From: Bryobacterales bacterium
GTDB taxonomy: Bacteria; Acidobacteriota; Terriglobia; Bryobacterales; Bryobacteraceae
Direction of reading: 5' to 3'
DNA length: 8,837 bases
NCBI GenBank assembly: GCA_009697495.1
Contig: SHUN01000088.1
Span: forward strand, 1 to 8,837
Notes under the pieces: generated by a model
What the model was told of the DNA's origin: nothing
Databases searched by the model: none
The model's input: only the letters and a program-made list of their open reading frames with translations
Shown: positions 7,149-8,837 of the stretch, piece after piece
Position numbering within the stretch: position 1 is the stretch's first letter
Layout of the letters: each line of letters opens with the position of its first letter
Made by a program: the position numbers and the translations under genes

Positions 7149-7343
7149 GGCCGGCCAACCAGCGCGTCGCCTTGTCACCGCAGCCTCCGCCGCGCCTCCC
7201 CATCAAATCCGGAAATAGGGTCCATAAATAAATACGTTCAAAAAACTGCCCATCGGATTGCCCCGAAACGGCTCCACCCGCCTATAATCGGAAAATGGCG
7301 GCGAGTTGCGCCGTTCCCCACCCTGTGTCCTGAGGAGATTGAA
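7149..7343 (+). promoter_or_regulatory. 195-bp gap with the promoter of the second glutamine synthetase
   Basis: A perfect TATAAT lies at 7283-7288, with TTGCCC at 7258-7263 as the best -35 candidate (spacer 19 bp, 4 of 6 matches). This predicts transcription starting near 7295 and a leader of about 50 nt. An A/T-rich patch at about 7214-7247 (including ATAAATAAATAC) lies upstream and could act as an UP-like or regulator-binding region. The palindrome GGCCGGCC directly follows the xseA stop (7149-7156); no terminator for xseA is visible. Confidence 0.6.
7332..7337 (+). promoter_or_regulatory. Shine-Dalgarno site supporting a TTG start
   Basis: GAGGAG lies 6 nt before the TTG at 7344. It supports TTG as the true start of the second glutamine synthetase, since the first in-frame ATG is 17 codons further in and has no such site. 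Confidence 0.8.
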
Positions 7344-8771
7344 TTGAGTAACCTGCGCGACTTTTTGGAGCTCTCTTACGCAGAGCTGGAAGTGATGAAT
7401 CTTGCGATCAAGCAACAGAAGAAAGACCGCGTTCCGGCGGATCAAATTCGGGAAGAGCGGATAAAGTACCTCACCGAAGAATCGCGGATCAAGGCCGTCA
7501 CCGTTCTGTTTAGCGACCTCGAAGGCCGCTTGCACATGCTCGACTACGACAAGAAATTCCTGCTCAAAAGCTGGGATAACTTGACGTTCGACGGATCGTC
7601 CATCCGCGGCTTCACCGCTCAGAAGGAGAGCGATCTCCGCCTCGGCATCGATTGGGGCGCCTTCTACCATGCACCCGCCGACATCTTCGGCGCTGGCAAA
7701 GTTCTTATCTTCTGCGAAATCATCGACAAAGATGGCTCAGCCTACAGCGGCGACATCCGCGGCGTCCTGAAGGGCTATGCCGCCCAGATGTACGAAACGG
7801 AAGGCTATACCCTCAACGCCGCCAACGAAATCGAAGGCTTCCTGTTCAATGGCATGGACGCCGAGCGCCGCTACCATGAAACCGGCAAGTTCGAATACGT
7901 CAACACCGGCGGCTACTACCATTCGCTCCCAGGCGACCCCTTGCGCACCTTCATCGACACCGTCGCCGAAGTCCAACGCGCCATGGGCTTCGAGAATGAG
8001 AAAGACCATCCGGAAGTCGCTCCCTCGCAGTTCGAGATCAACTACAGTTACGGCGATGTCGTCACCGCGGCCGACCAGATCCAGATCTACAAGTTGATTT
8101 GCCGCCAGGTCGCCACCAAAATGGGCCTCACCGTCAGCTTCCTTCCCAAGCCCGTCGTCGGCGTCAACGGCAGCGGCATGCATACCAACGTTTCCGTTTC
8201 CAAGAAGGGCAAGAACCTCTTCTGGGATCCCAAGGGCGAGGAGAATATCTCCAAGCTGGCTTGGAACTTCGTCGACCGCATTCTCACCCATGGCAACGAC
8301 ATCTGCCTGCTGCTCAACGCCAGCGTCAACGCCTATCGCCGCCTGGATCCCCACTACGAAGCACCGAACCAGCTCAACGCCTCCGCTGTGAATCGCGGCG
8401 CCATGGTCCGCATCCCCATCGGCAACGAGAAGAGTTCCCGTATCGAAGTCCGCGCCGTCGCTCCGGACGCCAATCCCTACATGGTGCTCTACTCGGTCTT
8501 CAAGACCGGTCTCGAGGGCAACCTCGACAAGAGTAAGAACCTGCGCTCCGCCCAGCGTTACCTGCCGGACAACATCTACGACGCCATGGAAAACTTCAAC
8601 AAAGCGGAATGGACCGGCAAACTCCTCGGCGAGGACGTCAAGGCTCGCTACGCCGACCTCAAGAAGGCCTCCGCCGACCGCTGCCCCCGCCTCCTCGGGA
8701 CCGTCGTCAAGACTCCCGAAATCCAGTTCCACCACGAGATCTACAACCAGTTCCTTTGGAACCAGTTCTAG
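7344..8771 (+). CDS. Second glutamine synthetase, GSI-alpha-like, TTG start
   Basis: This 475-residue protein is a glutamine synthetase I homologue clearly distinct from the glnA product nearby. The active-site set is intact: Asp83 (FDGSSIRGF), Glu162/Glu164 (NEIEGFLF), Glu224 and Glu231 (PEVAPSQFEI), His280 (NGSGMHTN), Arg333 and flap Glu339 (RRLDPHYEAP), Arg351/Arg356 (NRGAMVRIP) and Glu368/Arg370. It lacks the roughly 25-residue GSI-beta insertion and the adenylylation sequence; the C-terminal region reads YLPDNIYDAMENF instead. It has about 30 extra N-terminal residues, largely charged and helical, before the DGSS motif. The position equal to B. subtilis feedback residue Arg62 appears to be Ala92. 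It has its own promoter and a terminator. A ligase for another amine cannot be excluded, but retention of the glutamate- and ammonium-site residues favours glutamine synthesis. Confidence 0.9.
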   Translation: MSNLRDFLELSYAELEVMNLAIKQQKKDRVPADQIREERIKYLTEESRIKAVTVLFSDLEGRLHMLDYDKKFLLKSWDNLTFDGSSIRGFTAQKESDLRLGIDWGAFYHAPADIFGAGKVLIFCEIIDKDGSAYSGDIRGVLKGYAAQMYETEGYTLNAANEIEGFLFNGMDAERRYHETGKFEYVNTGGYYHSLPGDPLRTFIDTVAEVQRAMGFENEKDHPEVAPSQFEINYSYGDVVTAADQIQIYKLICRQVATKMGLTVSFLPKPVVGVNGSGMHTNVSVSKKGKNLFWDPKGEENISKLAWNFVDRILTHGNDICLLLNASVNAYRRLDPHYEAPNQLNASAVNRGAMVRIPIGNEKSSRIEVRAVAPDANPYMVLYSVFKTGLEGNLDKSKNLRSAQRYLPDNIYDAMENFNKAEWTGKLLGEDVKARYADLKKASADRCPRLLGTVVKTPEIQFHHEIYNQFLWNQF

Positions 8772-8790
8772 ACTTTCAATTAACCCAACC

Positions 8791-8826
8791 CGCAAACGCC
8801 CCGGTCCCGCAGCCGGGGCGTTTGCG
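8791..8826 (+). terminator. Intrinsic terminator-like hairpin after the second glutamine synthetase
   Basis: A perfect 14-bp inverted repeat, CGCAAACGCCCCGG (8791-8804) and CCGGGGCGTTTGCG (8813-8826), encloses an 8-nt loop and starts 19 nt after the stop codon. The GC core is flanked by AAA on the left and TTT on the right, so it could work in both directions; the T tract is only three bases and pairs within the stem, which makes it a weaker textbook match than its strong stem suggests. Confidence 0.75.
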
Positions 8827-8837
8827 CGTGTGCCCTA

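Noticed and set aside
7149..7156. GGCCGGCC palindrome as an xseA terminator
   Set aside because: Only 8 bp with no loop and no T tract; likely chance in GC-rich DNA.
6003..7178. Long minus-strand open frame (391 codons) opposite xseA
   Set aside because: Its translation is a low-complexity Gly/Ala/Glu/Asp-rich sequence with no recognisable domain, as expected for the complement of a C-rich coding region; xseA on the other strand has every family motif.
7296..7310. Sigma-54 promoter before the second glutamine synthetase (TGGC...TTGC)
   Set aside because: GG at 7297-7298 and GC at 7308-7309 are separated by 9 bases, not the strictly required 10; the TATAAT box 8 bp upstream is a better explanation.
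7737..8795. Long minus-strand open frame (352 codons) opposite the second glutamine synthetase
   Set aside because: Val/Gly/Asp/Ala-rich shadow without motifs; it covers the intact synthetase and starts inside the terminator.
1..8837. CRISPR arrays, tRNA/rRNA genes, insertion sequences, toxin-antitoxin or phage genes
   Set aside because: No regularly spaced repeats, no cloverleaf-like segment, no transposase or terminal repeats, and almost all the sequence is accounted for by housekeeping genes.

Overview
The window is GC-rich, densely coding bacterial chromosome with seven complete genes and one cut gene, and no stretch over 300 bases without a gene. Lipid A synthesis genes and a TolC/RND efflux pair show a Gram-negative (diderm) bacterium. 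My best guess is an Acidobacteriota member of the Solibacter/Bryobacter type, from the RND subtype, the pairing of a GSI-beta glutamine synthetase with a second GSI-alpha-like one, and general composition. That is an inference from recall, not a search result.

Layout. Positions 1-2628 (minus strand) form a tight operon: lpxA (2628-1819), a TolC-like outer membrane factor (1822-473, overlapping lpxA by ATGA) and the first 156 codons of an RND efflux permease (470 to the window edge, 2 nt after tolC). lpxD diverges from lpxA at 2651 with only 22 bp between the chosen starts. A beta-carbonic anhydrase (3708-4319, plus) follows lpxD and meets glnA (5725-4316, minus) tail to tail with a 4-bp overlap. 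glnA diverges from xseA (5790-7148, plus) across 64 bp. After a 195-bp gap with a clear TATAAT box, a second, distant glutamine synthetase (7344-8771, plus, TTG start) ends just before a strong hairpin terminator at 8791-8826.

How the genes work together. LpxA and LpxD catalyse the first and third steps of the Raetz lipid A pathway. The TolC and RND proteins build an envelope export machine whose outer leaflet surroundings are that lipid A, so the left third is an envelope module. The two glutamine synthetases make a nitrogen assimilation pair, one with the adenylylation tyrosine and one without its context. The carbonic anhydrase and exonuclease VII large subunit have no evident functional link to their neighbours.

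The most unusual signals are not protein families. First, GC skew flips abruptly at about 3665-3690 independently of gene direction, as at a replication terminus, an inversion endpoint or an assembly join. Second, a symmetric GTATCATAC element in the lpxA/lpxD gap could be a bidirectional -10 box serving two nearly leaderless messages. I see no mobile element, CRISPR array, tRNA, rRNA or defence system, and no convincing wholly new system.
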